A DNA stretch of 64,000 nt from Bryocella elongata (GCF_900108185.1 NZ_FNVA01000010.1:1-64000); one strand, 5' to 3'; positions 34,267 through 43,747 are shown, numbered from the stretch's first letter. The notes: a model not told the origin generated them from the sequence alone. Translations and numbers: made by a program.

Positions 34267-34546
34267 GGCCCTAAGACTCCGCTGGCAGTGACGTCAAGAC
34301 TCCACATCTCCCTCGGGGGGACGAGAGTCGATGTTGCTCCTTAAATCGTTCTACTAGGAACCGGATGCGTCAATTAGTTTCGTTTGCGTATCTGGATACC
34401 CAGACAGGTAACTAGGCACCAAATGGTTCCTACCTTGATCAGTCATCTATGCAAAAAACTTTGAGTGGTATTTATGAGAAGTATTGGACTCCTACAGAAT
34501 CGAAAGGCACTCTGAGGACCGGGTATATCCCATAAGCGAGGTGTAC
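34267..34546. promoter_or_regulatory. Divergent control region between LysR and excisionase genes
   Basis: 280 bp between the LysR gene (minus) and the HTH gene (plus). It holds an inverted repeat AGGAACC (34356-34362) / GGTTCCT (34425-34431) and TCTGG-ATAC-CCAGA at 34391-34404. AT content is higher than its surroundings, as in a promoter region. LysR proteins usually autoregulate from such divergent spacers; no specific site can be assigned. Confidence 0.4.
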
Positions 34547-34795
34547 ATGCCTTCAGATCTGTATGGTATCGAGGACCAGAATGCTCCAGGCAAAAAGCCT
34601 CCCGCTTCTGCGGGAGGCTTCGTTCCAGAACGGCTGCTTGATAGTGATGAAGCAGCCAAAATTATGAACGTCCACCCCAAGACTCTCCAAAAGCTCGCGC
34701 GCAAAGGTATCGTGCGTGGGGTACATGTGGGGAAGCTATGGCGTTTCCGAGCCTCCACGATTGAGGATTGGATTCAGCGTCAGCTCGCCAGTTAA
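34547..34795 (+). CDS. Excisionase-like MerR-type HTH protein
   Basis: 82 residues from ATG 34547, with GAGGTG a few bases upstream. HTH region: LLDSDEAAKIMNVHPKTLQK, then KGIVRGVHVGKLWRFRASTI, typical of excisionase/HTH_17 proteins. It precedes the integrase by 79 bp, as directionality factors often do. A perfect 11-bp hairpin lies inside its coding sequence. Likely binds att DNA to direct excision or regulates the integrase. Confidence 0.75.
   Translation: MPSDLYGIEDQNAPGKKPPASAGGFVPERLLDSDEAAKIMNVHPKTLQKLARKGIVRGVHVGKLWRFRASTIEDWIQRQLAS
34595..34620 (+). terminator. Terminator-like hairpin inside the excisionase gene
   Basis: AAGCCTCCCGC-TTCT-GCGGGAGGCTT is a perfect 11-bp stem with a 4-base loop, preceded by an A tract (34592-34596). 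It looks like a factor-independent terminator stem, bidirectional in form, but lies in frame within the coding region (KKPPASAGGF). It may attenuate xis-int expression. Confidence 0.55.
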
Positions 34796-34874
34796 TCCAA
34801 GAATGTCTCGACCTTTGCCCGGCGTAGCGATAGCCTAATAACAGCCATCCGTTGCGCCGAAGACAGGAGAGAAA

Positions 34875-36074
34875 ATGTCTAGGCGGACACGGTATCAGAA
34901 TGGAAGCGTGCAGCGCGAAAAGCGCCAGAGTGGACCTGATGTATGGGTCTTTCGCTGGTGGGAGCCTGGCTCTGATGGCGCGAACAAGCGGAGGAAAGCG
35001 ATCGTGGGCAATGTGCTCACGTTGCCCACCGAAGCAATCGCACTCAGATCAGCTCGCGCGTTGCGCATCGACGCTAACGCACAAACCCCGCAGGCAGAGA
35101 GCGGGCCGGAAACAATCGCGGACTTGGTTGCTCATTATCGTCTCAAGGAATTGAACGAGGACAGCCACAGCCAAAAGTCGTTTCCGACACGAGCTGCCTA
35201 TCAAAGCTATCTGGAAAACTGGATCTTGCCCCGTTGGGGTGGACTCAAGATGGACCAGGTAAAACCCGTAGCAGTCGAAGAGTGGCTGCGAGGGATCAAG
35301 CGGGCAAAAGCCACACGAGCCAAGCTACGGAATCTCATGAGCGCTCTTTTCAGTCACGCAATGCGTTACGAGTGGACGGATAAAAATCCGATCAAGCTCG
35401 TGCGCCAGAGCGCGAAGAGAGAGCGCGTTCCTGATGTTCTCGAACTGAGAGAGCTTCAGCTTCTTCTCACCAAGCTCGACACGCGCGAACGCACACTAGT
35501 TCTGTTGGCTGCTGCCACAGGACTACGCGTAAGTGAGTTGTTAGGGATTCGATGGGCAGATGTGGACTTCGACAGCCTTGAACTTCGTGTGACTCGATCC
35601 ATATGGCATCAGAAGATCGGAGACTGCAAAACGGAAGCCTCGGCCAAGCCGGTTCCACTCGACGGCTATATGGCAGAGGATTTGCTTCAGTGGCGAAAGA
35701 GGAGTCCCTATCCGTTGCAAGAGGATTGGGTCTTCGCCAGCCCGACCATGAAGGGAGAACAACCCTATTGGCCGGACAATTTGATGAAGCGGTACATCAA
35801 GCCGATCGCGAAGGCGAACGGCATCTACAAGAACATCGGCTGGCACACATTCCGCCACACTTTCGGCACGCTGCTGAAGGCGAACGGGGAAGATGTGAAG
35901 ACGGTACAGGAGCTTTTACGGCACGCGAACAGCAGGATCACACTGGACGTGTATACCCAGGCAGTGGGCTCCAATAAGCGCGCCGCACAAAGCAAGGTTG
36001 TAAGGATGATGGTTCCCGGCGTGGGTCAGAAAGCGGGTGAGATGGACCCGCAGAAAGCTCAGGTTGGAGCTTAA
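34875..36074 (+). CDS. int: Tyrosine recombinase (integrase)
   Basis: 399 residues with AGGAGAGAAA before ATG 34875. Arm-binding and core-binding regions precede the catalytic domain, which has all of the active-site set: Arg in ATGLRVSELLGIRW, HTFRHTFG, LLRHANSRIT and Tyr in LDVYTQAVG. It would integrate and excise the element at the tRNA-Asp site, whose 3' fragment lies 71 bp downstream. It follows the HTH gene in the same direction. Confidence 0.93.
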   Translation: MSRRTRYQNGSVQREKRQSGPDVWVFRWWEPGSDGANKRRKAIVGNVLTLPTEAIALRSARALRIDANAQTPQAESGPETIADLVAHYRLKELNEDSHSQKSFPTRAAYQSYLENWILPRWGGLKMDQVKPVAVEEWLRGIKRAKATRAKLRNLMSALFSHAMRYEWTDKNPIKLVRQSAKRERVPDVLELRELQLLLTKLDTRERTLVLLAAATGLRVSELLGIRWADVDFDSLELRVTRSIWHQKIGDCKTEASAKPVPLDGYMAEDLLQWRKRSPYPLQEDWVFASPTMKGEQPYWPDNLMKRYIKPIAKANGIYKNIGWHTFRHTFGTLLKANGEDVKTVQELLRHANSRITLDVYTQAVGSNKRAAQSKVVRMMVPGVGQKAGEMDPQKAQVGA

Positions 36075-36144
36075 TGGACCCTTATTGGACCCTGATTTGC
36101 TTGTCACTTAGGTCCCATATATTCCGTAAGTCTTTTGGAATGTA

Positions 36145-36189
36145 TGGCGGGGACGACGGGGCTCGAACCCGCGACCTCTGCCGTGACAG
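36145..36189 (-). other. att site: 3' fragment of tRNA-Asp(GTC)
   Basis: On the minus strand 36189-36145 reads as the 3' end of a tRNA-Asp: anticodon loop CTGTCAC (anticodon GTC), variable loop AGGTC, T arm GCGGG-TTCGAGC-CCCGT, acceptor CGTCCCC and GCCA. The match ends at 36189; the D arm and 5' acceptor strand are missing, so this is not a working tRNA. A tRNA 3' fragment next to an integrase is the usual att junction of an ICE. A 12-bp piece (GACCTCTGCCGT) recurs at 36338-36349. Confidence 0.85.
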
Positions 36190-36567
36190 TGAGCCTAAAA
36201 CCCGTAACTTATAGAAACGCCGGGCAATGGGTGGCTCCAATAGGCCCTAAAAGGTACACCGAGGAACCGTTATTGTGTCCATGTTGTGCCCTCAAAGTTT
36301 CCCCAAAACGCTCCTAAACCCTTCAAAATCGACCTGAGACCTCTGCCGTCCTGCGGCATTATTCGCGTTTTCCACCCCTCTCCTCTGCCTGATATCGGCA
36401 GAGGCTCCGCAAAATGGAAATCGAATAGAAGGCGAACCCCCGCTCCTGAAAAGCGAAGAGAGTACGAAATGGGCACAATTGCGCCCTTGTTTTTGCATGT
36501 TTCGGCAAACGTGGGCACAAGGGCGCAAACATAACTTTAGACATATAATTCTCCATGGGTATACCTC
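36190..36567. other. Intergenic region between att site and hipB
   Basis: 378 bp with no gene. It holds the partial att-like repeat at 36338-36349, the long inverted repeat at 36479-36528 listed separately, a TATAAT box at 36544-36549 and the palindrome GGTATACC at 36558-36565 just before the hipB start. Reading frames made from the tRNA piece are spurious. Confidence 0.55.
36479..36528. promoter_or_regulatory. 12-bp inverted repeat, likely hipBA operator
   Basis: TTGCGCCCTTGT (36479-36490) and its exact complement ACAAGGGCGCAA (36517-36528) flank a 26-bp spacer; GGGCACAA occurs as a direct repeat at 36471 and 36513. The right arm lies about 15 bp upstream of TATAAT (36544-36549). HipB-type antitoxins repress their own operon through paired palindromes, so this is the likely operator. 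Confidence 0.5.
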
Positions 36568-36879
36568 ATGGCATATATTCAGGGACAGGTTCGAATAGCA
36601 CGGGAATCGAAAGGCCTCACCCAGGCCGATCTCGGTTCGCGCATCGGTCAGCCCCAAAGCGCGGTTTCCCGTATCGAGCGTGGCGGCGACCTCCGTGTCT
36701 CCACTCTGCTGGAAATGGCCCGCGTTCTGGAAATGGAACCCATGCTGATCCCGAAGCAGCTGGTTCCAGGCGTGCAGGCTCTTGTCGGCCACGCCATGGG
36801 CCGGAGCGGGGTTCCTGCCTCAGACGTAAATATTCCCTTGGTAGGCGGAGCGCCGGAAGATGCCGAAGACAGCGAATAA
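36568..36879 (+). CDS. hipB: HipB-like XRE antitoxin
   Basis: 103 residues. XRE-type HTH domain at about 6-60: GQVRIARESKGLTQADLGSR, QPQSAVSRIERGGDLRVSTL. The tail (75-103) is probably flexible. It would bind and neutralise HipA and repress the operon. The gene overlaps hipA by 20 bp, the common arrangement of this pair. Confidence 0.85.
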   Translation: MAYIQGQVRIARESKGLTQADLGSRIGQPQSAVSRIERGGDLRVSTLLEMARVLEMEPMLIPKQLVPGVQALVGHAMGRSGVPASDVNIPLVGGAPEDAEDSE

Positions 36880-38122
36880 TACGAATCGGCCTTCGGTACT
36901 GGAAGTGCGCCTCGCAGAAACCCTGGTGGGTACCATCACTAATCTGCCGAACGACCAGAACCTCTTCGTCTTCGATTCGGCGTATGTCGCCGATGCGGAC
37001 CGTCCCGTCCTAAGCCTGAGCTTTTACGATGCGTACCGCAATCCGATTACGAACGTTCGCCCCGTGACGCGCCGGTTGCCGCCATTCTTCTCCAACCTTC
37101 TTCCCGAAGGCGCACTGCGGCAGTTCATTGCCGAGCACGGCGAAGTCAACGCACAGCGAGAATTCTTCCTGCTCTGGCTGTTGGGAAACGATCTTCCTGG
37201 CGCTGTGACGGTGCGCGATGCGGAGGGCCGCACCCTGCCCCCGTCGGAAAAGAATCCCACCGTCGCCCGCGCGCGCACAGGCCGGGACGTACTGCGATTC
37301 TCCTTGGCGGGCGTGCAGTTGAAACTCTCCGCCATCGGAAACCCGCACCGTCAGCTTTCCATCCCCGCCTCCAGCGTGGGCGGCCATTGGATTGTCAAAC
37401 TGCCGTCGCACGCGTATCCGGGGCTACCGGAGAACGAGTTTTCCATGATGGAGTTTGCGCGTGCAATAGGGATTCAGGTGCCCGAAATCGGGTTGATTCC
37501 ACTGGACAAGATTCCCGGCATTCCGGAGCCCTGGCAGCAGCTTGAAGGAAACGCGTATTACATTCGGCGATTTGATCGTGGTTCTCATGGCAAACGCATC
37601 CATATCGAGGATTTCAATCAGCTCTATGGCCAGTTCCCGGAAGCCAAATACAAGAACTACAGCTATACGAATATGGCTAACGATTTATGGCGTTTGACGG
37701 ATGAGACACAGTTCGCCGAGTTCATTCGTCGGCTCATCTTCAACGTGGCCATTGGCAACAACGATATGCACCTGAAGAACTGGTCTCTTATCTACGCGGA
37801 CGGACATACGCCACGGCTCGCTCCCGCTTATGATTTCGTATCGACCGTCCGCTATATCGCCGACGACCGGCTGGCGCTCTCGATTGCTAAAGAAAAATCC
37901 CCGCAGGAGTTGAACATCGAGTTGTTGCAACGTTTTGCCCGCAAGGCGCAAGTCCCGAGCAAGCTGGTTCTTGATACCGCCAGAGAAACCGCCGACAAAA
38001 TGATGAGCGTCTGGCCGGTACTTCAGAAACAGCTTCCGCTGGACGAAGCGGCACGATTCAAAGTCACAACCCACATGGAATCAATTCCCCTCCTACGTGA
38101 AGCGATCCAACCTCTGTCGTAA
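36860..38122 (+). CDS. hipA: HipA-like serine/threonine kinase toxin
   Basis: 420 residues, close to E. coli HipA. Motifs in order: the flexible phospho-Ser loop FSLAGVQLKLSA (S148), GGHWIVKLPS (ATP lysine K180), the catalytic loop GNNDMHLKN (D302, N307) and the metal-binding LAPAYDF (D325). HipA kinases phosphorylate tRNA synthetases or other targets and cause growth arrest. On an ICE such a pair can stabilise the element. All key residues are present. Confidence 0.9.
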   Translation: MPKTANNTNRPSVLEVRLAETLVGTITNLPNDQNLFVFDSAYVADADRPVLSLSFYDAYRNPITNVRPVTRRLPPFFSNLLPEGALRQFIAEHGEVNAQREFFLLWLLGNDLPGAVTVRDAEGRTLPPSEKNPTVARARTGRDVLRFSLAGVQLKLSAIGNPHRQLSIPASSVGGHWIVKLPSHAYPGLPENEFSMMEFARAIGIQVPEIGLIPLDKIPGIPEPWQQLEGNAYYIRRFDRGSHGKRIHIEDFNQLYGQFPEAKYKNYSYTNMANDLWRLTDETQFAEFIRRLIFNVAIGNNDMHLKNWSLIYADGHTPRLAPAYDFVSTVRYIADDRLALSIAKEKSPQELNIELLQRFARKAQVPSKLVLDTARETADKMMSVWPVLQKQLPLDEAARFKVTTHMESIPLLREAIQPLS

Positions 38123-38247
38123 TACTATTGTCAGTCGTGACGTATTCTCCAGTTCCGAAAACCAACAGCAGTAACAATGCTGCTTGAAACAACAATGTGC
38201 TCTCATAGTCCGGTTTAACGTTTCACTCATGAACGAGGTGAATTGCC

Positions 38248-41200
38248 ATGGCAGAGTTCCAACACTCAGGTGAGGTGGTTGGCACAACCAGCTTTATAAG
38301 TACACTGCCTCAGGTAGAGGGACGTGAAATCAGTCGAGACAATATCCTCCAGACCCTCGAAACCATGATTGACGGCAGAGATATCAAATCCGTTCACCTG
38401 GAAGGGGCGTCCGGATCCGGCAAGTCGATATTGCTTGCGCAATTCGCAAAAACCCGAAAAGATCGCGCCGTATCCGTATTTGCCAAACGGAGTAGCTGGT
38501 TCACCTATGATCCGGGCTTTCTGCTCCACGATCTTGCAGCTCAAATGTATTGGTTGATCGAAAGGAAAGAACCGCCATTCACGGAAGAAATTACAGACGC
38601 CACCTTTCGTAGCCTCTTGTATAAGCTTCGAACCTATAGCATTCGTTTAGGCAAGCCGCTTGTGCTCATCCTCGATGGACTCGCAGAGATACCGGAAGAA
38701 CAAAGCGATCTCAAGGATTTGCTGATATCCAAACTGCCTCTTGGACTGGACTACATTAAGCTACTTACGTCCGTTTCCAAGTCGGAATGTGGAGTAAGCT
38801 CAGGCGCTAAAGAATGGCTCGTCCCCGCGTTCTCTACTGAGGAAACGCTAGCCTATTTCGACGGGAAACTATCATCCGACAAAGCTCGTGTAATACACGC
38901 GACTTGCGGAGGCGCACCGGGCTATCTGTCAGGAATTAGGCGGCTGCTTGATACTGGTCTCACCGAAGAAAGACTCTTATCGATCCTACCAGCCAGCCTT
39001 CCCGATATCTTCTCTCTTGAGTGGCGCTCGGTAGACGAAGCAGATGTCCACTTGATAGATGCACTGGCCTTACTTGCTCACGACTCTAATAAGCATAGCC
39101 TGAGCAAATTGGCTATCTTCTCGCAGACGTCTGTTGGCAACCTCCGATCCTCGCTTAGCCGCCTGCGCTTCGTGAGCCTCCCCACAATTGATTCTGGCGA
39201 CGTGGACTTTGTATCCGAACCTTTCCGAGAATTTGTGGCAGGGAAGCTTTCATCGCTGCGGGACAAGATAACGCAAAGAATCATCGATAAGCTGTCAAGC
39301 GATCAAGACAGCATCGACTCAGTTGCTCTTTTGCCCTCATACCTGAAACAGGCTGGACACAATAGGAAGTTACTGCAATATCTCTCTCCAGAACGATTCG
39401 CTAAATTAATCGACTCGCAGCATGAAATAAGTCCCGTCCGTCAAAAAATTACTCTTGGACTTGAAACTGCCCGCGAACTAAAGAGCTACAGCGAAATGAT
39501 GCGCTTCGCAGTCCAGGCATCCGCACTCTCCGAGTACTCTGGCTTTACTGCGTCCCGTTCCGAAATCGCGGCCCGTATGCAACTACAAGACGAAGCCTCT
39601 TGCATCGCTTTGGCCCAGGCTGCCGTCCTGATAAACGATCGGCTGAGATTATTTGCCGTCATAGCGAAGCTCAAACGCGAGCGCGGGGAAAGCTTGCAGC
39701 CAGATCTATTGGCAGAAATAGAGTCGCTTTTCCAGCGAGCTGACTGGAAAGAGTTTGATCCAAGCGCTTTGAACGACCTTGCGGCAGATCTGGTCTATGT
39801 TCGGCCAGAACTAGCAACCCAGGCTCTTGAACGGGCGACCTCTCAAAATAAGACCGGATCGATGAGGCTAGATTTCGCTCTCGCTTCAGCATCGATGGCA
39901 GCAGAAACCAGCCAGGACAGCACCGCTAAAGACAATGCTCAACGGCTTCGAGCGGCGATCAAGAATCCGCGATTCCTGTCGATGTTTAATGCCCTTGCGT
40001 CGATCATGCGCGGTGTAGATGCAGCTGAGATCATCGATAAAGTCCGGGAGCTTAATACAATCAAAGAGCAGCTCTATTTGCTACGGCAATGGAGCCTTCA
40101 CTCCCGCGCAAAGGACGGCGCCTATGCTGTGGTCTCTTTTGCCCTGGATATTGCGATTAGGGCGACCGAATATACTCCGACTGCCACTGATTTCCGAGAA
40201 CTCGCAGAGTCGCTGAGAAGCCTCATCGATCCTCAGCAAATAGTAGATCTGATTCGCCGCTTTGATGCTCAACATGCTTCAGTTGAAGCTGTCGGACCCA
40301 CCACCGATTATCACTATCTGCAGATGTTGCTCGCACTTGCAGAGGCAAAGGTCGACAATACAGCAGCAGCCAACAGATTGGTTGAATCTTATTCGTCAAT
40401 ATTGCAGATCAAGGATCTCGCCGTAAGGACAGCGTGCCTAGCACGACTATTGGATCTTCTTCCCTTGGTGGACACCGAAGGGAAGATTCGAAAACGTGAG
40501 GGGTTGGAAGAGCTGGCATTGCAATCCTTTGAGACTAGTCTAGATGCACTGCTCCGCTCAACAGCGGATCATACCTATGCAACAAGAGACATCCTAGCTG
40601 CTCTTGTCCCGCGCAATGTCCCTCTTGCACTCAAGGTTGCCTTGACATTGAATGTAGCGAACCGGCGAGATGATGCCTTGAGTTGGCTTGTTTCTGCCTT
40701 ACTTCGCGTGCAAGCAGAATATCTAGATCTCACAAATATAAATAAAGTCATCGAGTCTTTCTATGATCCTGACGATGCGGAAGTGGCAGTTTGTGAAGTT
40801 CTCGAGCGGATTAGAAACCATGATTCAGAGCCTATAAATCGATCTGGCTTGGATCAAGCAATATTATTCTTGGCAGGCGCGGCGTTGCAATTCAAAGATG
40901 CCGATCGCCAGGTGAGGGCCTGCTGTGCAGCTCTCTTGTGTTTGAGGCACTTCAACGTAACCAGCTCTGATCGACTAAAGCAATCCCTGCAAGAAAGGAT
41001 GCTAAGTGCATGGGAGCGATTGAGTTTGGACGAAGATAAGGTATCGCTTGGCTTTACTGTTTCTGCTCGTTTTGCATCAGCAGATCGCGATATGGCAGAT
41101 ATCTGGCTGAAACGGGCGGAGGCGTGCAGATCGAGTCACACAATCTCATCCTCCTCTGATCCATACAGGCATTGTTTATTGCTGCTCTCCCGCAGCTACA

Positions 41201-43197
41201 TGGGACTCGTTCTGAAGCGCTTGGACCAGCGAGAGGACTTAGACGTCTTAAACCGTCTAATTGCGCGTATACCGTCTCTTACAGAGCAACTGATCCTCTG
41301 GACTGACGTGGCTCTGCGCATTTTAAGTTGCGGAAAGCTGACCGAAGCGCAAGCAATTGTCAAAGACCAAGTTCAAAAACGATTGGCTCACTATCAGGTG
41401 GACACGTGCGAGCGGTACAGCGCCCTCATAATTACTCTGCCGCTCCTTTACCACACGAGCAGAGTCACAGCGATCGGGCTAATGAGAGAACTGCCGCCAT
41501 CGTGGTTGAATAGCGCTGTTGCGCAGACGGTTAATTTCATTATCAAGAAAAAGCCAGCATGGGATCCATTTGAAACAAAGCATCATCATGTGTTTGCACT
41601 CACGATAGATGAGATGTTTGATCTATGTGATTTGGCGATGCGAGCAACTGTAGATACGACAATCTATTGGATACTTAGCACTGTAGCTGCCTCGTTACAA
41701 ACCAAGGAGGCCAAAAGGACGATTACCAGCAACCAAAGGCTGGACGTAATATCCAAATTGATAAACATCCGGGATCAGAGGTTCCCGACACCGCAGTTTA
41801 TTCAGCACATGGGCTACCACATCCTGTGCTCAATCGAGATCACTCAACTTGAGCGTTTTTCTAAAGATAGGTGGGAGGCTGTTCTGACGCAGGCTATCGG
41901 CATACCGAACGTAGCTGACCGCTGCCTCGTGCTCGCCTACCTTGCGGGTATGCTTTCGAAGCATGACAGGAATTGGGCCACATCTATTCTGAAGGACTGT
42001 GAGTCATACGCCGAGGAGATCCCGTCTGCTCTGGACAGAGCTCAGCGGCTTCAGACGATGGCGCGTGAGGCATACGACTTTGATAAGGTGCTCGCGAAGG
42101 AGTTATATACGCGGGCATTGCTAATGACCGCGAGCGATACGGCACCGGAGTACGATGACGTCCGGCGTGACATCATCGATTCTGCACATCAGGTCAATCC
42201 GGAGCTGGCCACAAGTATTGCTTCCGCAATGGATGATGATTACGCCAGGCGTGCAAAGCGCGGCGTCTCTTCGAGAATAGAGCTACTTGATTTGCGCCGG
42301 CAATTGATGGAGCAACGGGACGAGACCGAAGAGCTTCCCCCGGTTGCGAAAAGACGTCTCTCAGAAGCGAGCTGGGGCCTCTTAGGTTCGTTGAATTCGG
42401 GCCGGATTGTGCCCCTAAAGATAATGCTCACGCGAGCCTACCTGGAACATGCAGCTGCTCTACCGTTTAGTTCCGCATTCTCAATTTATTCATACACAAT
42501 AGAGAACGCCATTCGGAGACCTCAGGAGCGCGCCGAAGAGAAGAGGAGCCTTCGTGGACTTTATCGATCCATTTCTGTTTCGGCTGACCTGTTCTATTTC
42601 CTCGCCGAACGAAGTGCAACCAGCTTACCCAGTCAACCCCCATTGTTGACTGAGGATAGTAGGTCTTTCTGTTACGTAGACCCCGACCAACGCGAAAAGG
42701 CACTCAATTACATCAGGCAGTGGTTGACCTCTGTGGAAGGCCAAGAGCTAGTCATTCACGATCCGTATCTAATGCCAAGTGACGTGGGGACCATTCTGCA
42801 AATGGTTTTGGAGACTAAACCCGAACTCGCTTTGACATTCATCACGTCGAAGGTAGGTCTTCAACGTGCGCGTTTTGTAGCTCCATTTGCAGATCAGTTC
42901 CGGTCCACATGGACAGAAACGTCCTCTCAATCTGCTCCCATGACGAGAATCGTAGTCGTTGCGGTTGGCGCAGAAGGTGATCCGCTAATCCACGACCGCT
43001 GGTGGTGCTGCGGAAAGACCGGTCTAGATTTTGGAACCAGCTTCAATAGTCTCGGTGTCGACAAATCGACAAAGATTCGCGTGATGCCCGAGGATGAGGC
43101 TGCTCAGGCTATGTACCGGCTACGAAATATCGCCGCAATGACCACCCGGCATACGGGAGATAAGAGGGTTGTTTACGAAAGCGTAGACCTCGAGTAA
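38248..43197 (+). CDS. Giant STAND-type ATPase, possible PLD-like C-terminus
   Basis: 1649 residues, GAGGTG before the start at 38248. P-loop LEGASGSGKS at 51-60 and Walker B LVLILDGLAEI (about 138-148) mark a STAND/NACHT-like ATPase near the N-terminus with only about 45 residues before it. A very long alpha-helical repeat region (about 330-1450) follows. The last 150 residues contain LIHDRWWCCG (about 1580) and GTSFNSLG (about 1595), reminiscent of degenerate phospholipase D-like domains. Base composition is visibly more AT-rich than in the flanking modules, a sign of separate acquisition. Defence-type sensor is the best guess; it has no clear partner gene. Confidence 0.6.
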   Translation: MAEFQHSGEVVGTTSFISTLPQVEGREISRDNILQTLETMIDGRDIKSVHLEGASGSGKSILLAQFAKTRKDRAVSVFAKRSSWFTYDPGFLLHDLAAQMYWLIERKEPPFTEEITDATFRSLLYKLRTYSIRLGKPLVLILDGLAEIPEEQSDLKDLLISKLPLGLDYIKLLTSVSKSECGVSSGAKEWLVPAFSTEETLAYFDGKLSSDKARVIHATCGGAPGYLSGIRRLLDTGLTEERLLSILPASLPDIFSLEWRSVDEADVHLIDALALLAHDSNKHSLSKLAIFSQTSVGNLRSSLSRLRFVSLPTIDSGDVDFVSEPFREFVAGKLSSLRDKITQRIIDKLSSDQDSIDSVALLPSYLKQAGHNRKLLQYLSPERFAKLIDSQHEISPVRQKITLGLETARELKSYSEMMRFAVQASALSEYSGFTASRSEIAARMQLQDEASCIALAQAAVLINDRLRLFAVIAKLKRERGESLQPDLLAEIESLFQRADWKEFDPSALNDLAADLVYVRPELATQALERATSQNKTGSMRLDFALASASMAAETSQDSTAKDNAQRLRAAIKNPRFLSMFNALASIMRGVDAAEIIDKVRELNTIKEQLYLLRQWSLHSRAKDGAYAVVSFALDIAIRATEYTPTATDFRELAESLRSLIDPQQIVDLIRRFDAQHASVEAVGPTTDYHYLQMLLALAEAKVDNTAAANRLVESYSSILQIKDLAVRTACLARLLDLLPLVDTEGKIRKREGLEELALQSFETSLDALLRSTADHTYATRDILAALVPRNVPLALKVALTLNVANRRDDALSWLVSALLRVQAEYLDLTNINKVIESFYDPDDAEVAVCEVLERIRNHDSEPINRSGLDQAILFLAGAALQFKDADRQVRACCAALLCLRHFNVTSSDRLKQSLQERMLSAWERLSLDEDKVSLGFTVSARFASADRDMADIWLKRAEACRSSHTISSSSDPYRHCLLLLSRSYMGLVLKRLDQREDLDVLNRLIARIPSLTEQLILWTDVALRILSCGKLTEAQAIVKDQVQKRLAHYQVDTCERYSALIITLPLLYHTSRVTAIGLMRELPPSWLNSAVAQTVNFIIKKKPAWDPFETKHHHVFALTIDEMFDLCDLAMRATVDTTIYWILSTVAASLQTKEAKRTITSNQRLDVISKLINIRDQRFPTPQFIQHMGYHILCSIEITQLERFSKDRWEAVLTQAIGIPNVADRCLVLAYLAGMLSKHDRNWATSILKDCESYAEEIPSALDRAQRLQTMAREAYDFDKVLAKELYTRALLMTASDTAPEYDDVRRDIIDSAHQVNPELATSIASAMDDDYARRAKRGVSSRIELLDLRRQLMEQRDETEELPPVAKRRLSEASWGLLGSLNSGRIVPLKIMLTRAYLEHAAALPFSSAFSIYSYTIENAIRRPQERAEEKRSLRGLYRSISVSADLFYFLAERSATSLPSQPPLLTEDSRSFCYVDPDQREKALNYIRQWLTSVEGQELVIHDPYLMPSDVGTILQMVLETKPELALTFITSKVGLQRARFVAPFADQFRSTWTETSSQSAPMTRIVVVAVGAEGDPLIHDRWWCCGKTGLDFGTSFNSLGVDKSTKIRVMPEDEAAQAMYRLRNIAAMTTRHTGDKRVVYESVDLE

Positions 43198-43336
43198 TAG
43201 GCCCGCCTTCATAGAAGGTTTAGAGGATCGACTATTCCATTTCGTAATGACCGAACTCTGTTTCGTTATTGGACGCGATGGACAGGAGGATCTTAGCTTT
43301 GCGCCATGCTGACACCGAGTCAGCGGAGGTGCAAAG

Positions 43337-43747
43337 ATGCTCAGAATCCGCCGCGCAGTCTGGTTGGGAAAACCCCTCAACCGGTCTTTCAATCGCCCCA
43401 CTAAATGGTGGGCAATCCCCCTCTCAAAGCAATCCCTGCGCCACGCTCTTCATGTGATGGGACCGACGCTTACTGCACTCGTCTTTGCGGGTGTCGGAAG
43501 CGGCGTCGCTCATGCTCAAGGAACGATGGACTTCTCTGGCGCTCAAACGCTGATGACAACCTTCAAAACTTTCGCAATGTACGCTGGGGCCGTTATCTGC
43601 CTTGGAGGGCTCATTTTTGCGGGAATTCGCATGATGAGTGGACGGTTCCAGGACGCGATTCCAGGCCTTTTCGGCGCGCTTTTCGGCGCTGGAGTGCTCG
43701 GTTGGGGAGCCGGATGGATAGGCAGCCTGACCGGACAGTCGATGTAG
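43337..43747 (+). CDS. virB2: VirB2/TrbC-like major pilin, module B
   Basis: 136 residues with GGAGG 7 nt before ATG 43337. An unusually long N-terminal signal region (about 61 residues, rich in Arg and Lys) ends near VAHA, then the mature pilin QGTMDFSGAQTL onward is nearly identical to module A's. It opens the module B operon. Confidence 0.88.
   Translation: MLRIRRAVWLGKPLNRSFNRPTKWWAIPLSKQSLRHALHVMGPTLTALVFAGVGSGVAHAQGTMDFSGAQTLMTTFKTFAMYAGAVICLGGLIFAGIRMMSGRFQDAIPGLFGALFGAGVLGWGAGWIGSLTGQSM

Noticed and set aside
36145-36189. A functional tRNA-Asp gene
   Set aside because: Only the anticodon loop to CCA is present; the 5' acceptor strand and D arm are absent.
36135-36317. 60-codon frame on the plus strand with AGTTGLEPATSAVT
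   Set aside because: It is the translation of the reverse strand of the tRNA-Asp 3' fragment, a well-known spurious protein. The bases are explained by the att site.
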